From contig JAIVHN010000087.1 in assembly GCA_020201015.1 (NCBI GenBank), positions 1 through 9,286 on the forward strand: a DNA stretch of 9,286 nucleotides. Direction: 5' to 3'. The notes below the pieces were generated by a model. That model saw only the letters and a list, made by a program, of their open reading frames with translations, did not search any database and had not been told where the DNA came from. The stretch comes from Spirochaeta sp. (lineage in GTDB: Bacteria > Spirochaetota > Spirochaetia > DSM-27196 > SLAA01). Position numbers and translations under genes: made by a program. Position 1 is the stretch's first letter. Every line of letters begins with the position of its first letter. This document shows positions 8,182-9,286 of this stretch, in pieces.

Positions 8182-8581
8182 CCCTACAATTAGCATGTGG
8201 CAAATAGCAAACGCTGTGCAACGTGCCTCCGACGCAGAGAACGGAAGCGCCGTGCTTGCGGCTAACGGATATGTTTCCGACCTTCATGCCTACACGCGAA
8301 TCATTGCCGAGGAGTTTGGCTCAGATTCCTACCTGCGCGCAATGCGGGACTTTGGATCGGCATCCGAGGCCTGGGAGGCTGGCGCTGACGCCGTATTCGT
8401 GAAGCATGTCAACGACTTGGTAAATCCCTCCCGCGAGCATCACACCCTAACCTACCAGTATCGCGAAAACGACCGCAGTCGCAGTCGCGGGTATAACCAG
8501 TTTGACCCGTATGCCGCCGGATTGTCCTGGGAGCAACAAATTGCAGTGAGATATCGCTCCATGGCATTCACCGACCTATGA
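8015..8581 (+). CDS. Giant protein, piece 3: C-terminal tip after second frameshift
   Basis: The frame is bounded upstream by TGA 8012-8014. The only early start is TTG 8015, with no ribosome site, and its first residues (PTRAEATTKG) are an out-of-frame reading of piece 2. Real coding probably begins between about 8040 and 8085, so about 165-180 residues are genuine, ending at TGA 8579-8581. The sequence reads as a compact domain with one cysteine, described separately as C39-like. A T-rich stretch (ggttctttctt, 8044-8054) is a plausible site for an indel or slippage. The product is not expected to be made alone. Confidence 0.7.
   Translation: MPTRAEATTKGSFLDRAVFFSLDHLFYQHQVEDSTGFGRNTLCAATIAINAHQLVDPTISMWQIANAVQRASDAENGSAVLAANGYVSDLHAYTRIIAEEFGSDSYLRAMRDFGSASEAWEAGADAVFVKHVNDLVNPSREHHTLTYQYRENDRSRSRGYNQFDPYAAGLSWEQQIAVRYRSMAFTDL
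8081..8578 (+). other. C39/papain-like cysteine peptidase-type domain (tentative)
   Basis: The order of residues fits the C39-like papain fold. A Gln in FYQHQV (8096-8098 or 8102-8104) could form the oxyanion hole. Cys in NTLCAATIAIN (8141-8143) starts a helix. His in REHHTLTYQY (8438-8443) follows about 99-100 residues later. Asp in FDPYAAG (8504-8506) lies about 21-22 residues after that, like the DP motif of C39 domains. The Cys is the only one in the mature protein. Against this, the usual CG or CxxTS around the Cys is replaced by CAAT, and other His residues exist (LHAYT, VKHVND). Possible roles are self-cleavage, a toxin-like tip, or a degenerate binding domain. Assignment is by eye only. 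Confidence 0.42.
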
Positions 8582-8583
8582 GC

Positions 8584-8590
8584 AGGAGGG
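8584..8590 (+). promoter_or_regulatory. Strong ribosome binding site of the downstream lipoprotein
   Basis: AGGAGGG, 7 bases before ATG 8598, starting 2 bases after the stop of the giant gene. The second ATG at 8601 is also within range. The short gap with no terminator suggests co-transcription with the giant gene. Confidence 0.85.
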
Positions 8591-8597
8591 TTGATTT

Positions 8598-9286
8598 ATG
8601 ATGACACGACGTCGCCCCGGTTCGTCTATGTGGGTAGTGAGCAGAGTTCTTGACGGTGCTACCGCGGTTCTTGTTGTGGTGCTGCTGTTCTCCGCCTGTG
8701 CTCGGCCCCCGGCGCCTGCCGAGCGCGGGCGGTACCTGCTTGAGCTGCAACAGTCCCTGAGCAGTGCTTCCTTTGAAGATGCTGTTGCTGCTGCCCACGG
8801 CGGGCTATCACAGGAACCACATTCCGACGACGAGGAGCGTACCGAGGAGTACCTGCGTCTTGGCGGTGCCGCTGCACTTTCCGCCCTTGGCCAAGAGGCA
8901 GAGGCGCTGCAACTGCTGCGGCCTCTGTATGATGTGTCGCGGCAGGATAAACCGGAGACCAACGCGGCCGCGCCGGGCGGCAGCTTGCCAGACGCCGGTG
9001 CCACCACAGCGGCCGCGCCTGGCGGCATGGCCGCACTGGAGGCCGAAACACTGGCCGTTCTCATTGAACTCGAGCTTCGCGCAGCAGAGCTAACTCCCGC
9101 ACTCTGTGCATTAGAGGTGTTGCACGCGCAACGGGGTTTAGAGTACGAAACGCTCCGCACCGCTGCTATTCTCTACCGCGCTCTCGACCTCAACGACGCC
9201 GCGACTTCCGCAGAAACCGCTGCAGCCGAACTTGCTCATGCCTATGGAATAGTCCAGACAGCTCCGGGCGACGCGTCCGCCACCAC
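8598..9286 (+). CDS. Helical lipoprotein (C-terminus beyond right edge)
   Basis: Open from ATG 8598 to the end of the window, 229 complete codons visible. The N-terminus has a basic start (TRRRPGSS), a hydrophobic core (AVLVVVLLF) and lipobox LFSAC with Cys at residue 34. Phe at -3 is unusual for enterobacterial lipoboxes but fits the relaxed pattern known in spirochaetes. The mature part is alpha-helical with TPR-like helix pairs (YLRLGGAAALSALGQEAEAL, ALEVLHAQRGL), interrupted by an Ala/Pro/Gly linker (AAAPGGSLPDAG, AAAPGGM). It lies 16 bases after the giant gene and is probably in the same operon, so a role in anchoring, export or protection against the giant protein is possible but not shown. 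Its lipid anchor, linker and helical repeats resemble the minus-strand lipoprotein at the other end of the window. Confidence 0.85.
   Translation, partial: MMTRRRPGSSMWVVSRVLDGATAVLVVVLLFSACARPPAPAERGRYLLELQQSLSSASFEDAVAAAHGGLSQEPHSDDEERTEEYLRLGGAAALSALGQEAEALQLLRPLYDVSRQDKPETNAAAPGGSLPDAGATTAAAPGGMAALEAETLAVLIELELRAAELTPALCALEVLHAQRGLEYETLRTAAILYRALDLNDAATSAETAAAELAHAYGIVQTAPGDASAT
8964..9027 (+). repeat. In-frame 45-bp spaced repeat encoding AAPGG linker
   Basis: A 19-base unit at 8964-8982 recurs at 9009-9027 with one difference (g to t at the 12th base), 45 bases or 15 codons apart. Both encode A-A-P-G-G, suggesting the linker grew by in-frame duplication. Confidence 0.75.

Larger units (their letters stand above)
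1074..8581 (+). pseudogene. Giant exported coiled-coil protein gene, broken into three frames
   Basis: Three consecutive open frames (1074-2717, about 2659-8181, 8015-8581) follow each other with short overlaps, each shifted by +1. The second and third lack a ribosome site and a plausible start, and their first residues are out-of-frame readings of sequence that makes sense in the previous frame. I read them as one gene. With the frame corrected it would encode about 2,500 residues; after loss of one 1060-bp repeat unit, about 2,150. Order of parts: signal peptide, N-terminal helical domain, long coiled coil, helical middle, glycine-rich hydrophobic stretch, beta-like Gly/Asp/Asn-rich part, C-terminal cysteine-peptidase-like tip. 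I recall this layout from the spirochaete TIGR04388 giant proteins, not verified. It may be a pseudogene, a phase-variable gene, or an intact gene with sequence or assembly errors. The first break has a specific repeat-based cause; the second looks like a single-base event. Confidence 0.65.

Noticed and set aside
8598..8640. Twin-arginine signal in the downstream lipoprotein (TRRRPGSS)
   Set aside because: The hydrophobic residues expected after RR in a Tat motif are missing. An ordinary lipoprotein signal fits better.
8576..9160. 194-codon minus-strand Ser/Ala-rich frame
   Set aside because: It is opposite the downstream lipoprotein, which has a strong ribosome site and signal peptide. The Ser-rich composition is a complement effect.
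1..9286. tRNA, rRNA, CRISPR array or clear terminator hairpin
   Set aside because: None seen by eye on either strand. The only repeats are those listed.

Overview
The window is GC-rich bacterial DNA dominated by one very large, broken gene for an exported protein. It lies between two lipoprotein genes that both run out of the window. The giant protein has a signal peptide, a long coiled-coil front, a helical middle, a glycine-rich hydrophobic stretch and a small C-terminal enzyme-like tip. This layout reminds me of the very long spirochaete proteins grouped as TIGR04388 (Leptospira 'putative large structural protein'). The downstream lipoprotein has a relaxed, spirochaete-like lipobox. A spirochaete is therefore my best guess, from memory of the family and not from a search.

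Layout. Positions 1-882, minus strand: a TPR lipoprotein whose C-terminus is cut off by the left edge. Positions 883-1073: a divergent intergenic region with an AT-rich core. Positions 1074-8581, plus strand: the giant gene, split into three successive frames (1074-2717, then to about 8050, then to 8581). Neither later piece has a convincing start, so they read as parts of one gene. Positions 8598-9286, plus strand: a second helical lipoprotein, 16 bases after the giant gene, behind a strong Shine-Dalgarno and cut off by the right edge.

The most interesting feature is at the first break. A 123-bp sequence occurs twice with no mismatch (2589-2711 and 3649-3771). Both copies are translated in the same frame, giving the same 41 residues. 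The repeat unit is 1060 bp, which is not a multiple of three. The protein therefore stops two codons after copy 1, while the DNA between the copies is open in the next frame and runs into copy 2. Recombination between the copies would remove exactly 1060 bp and join the signal peptide and coiled coil in frame to the rest. This could be a reversible on/off switch, a recent duplication or cassette insertion, or an assembly artefact.

The second break is near 8040-8085. Beyond it, in the new frame, lies what looks like a C39/papain-like cysteine peptidase fold (Gln, Cys, His and Asp in suitable order and spacing). Its Cys is the only cysteine I find in the whole mature protein, about 2,100 residues after recombination and frame repair. 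This supports both the frame assignment and a catalytic role for that Cys. A plausible reading is an exported giant filament or effector with an enzymatic tip and companion TPR lipoproteins at the envelope. That reading is inference.
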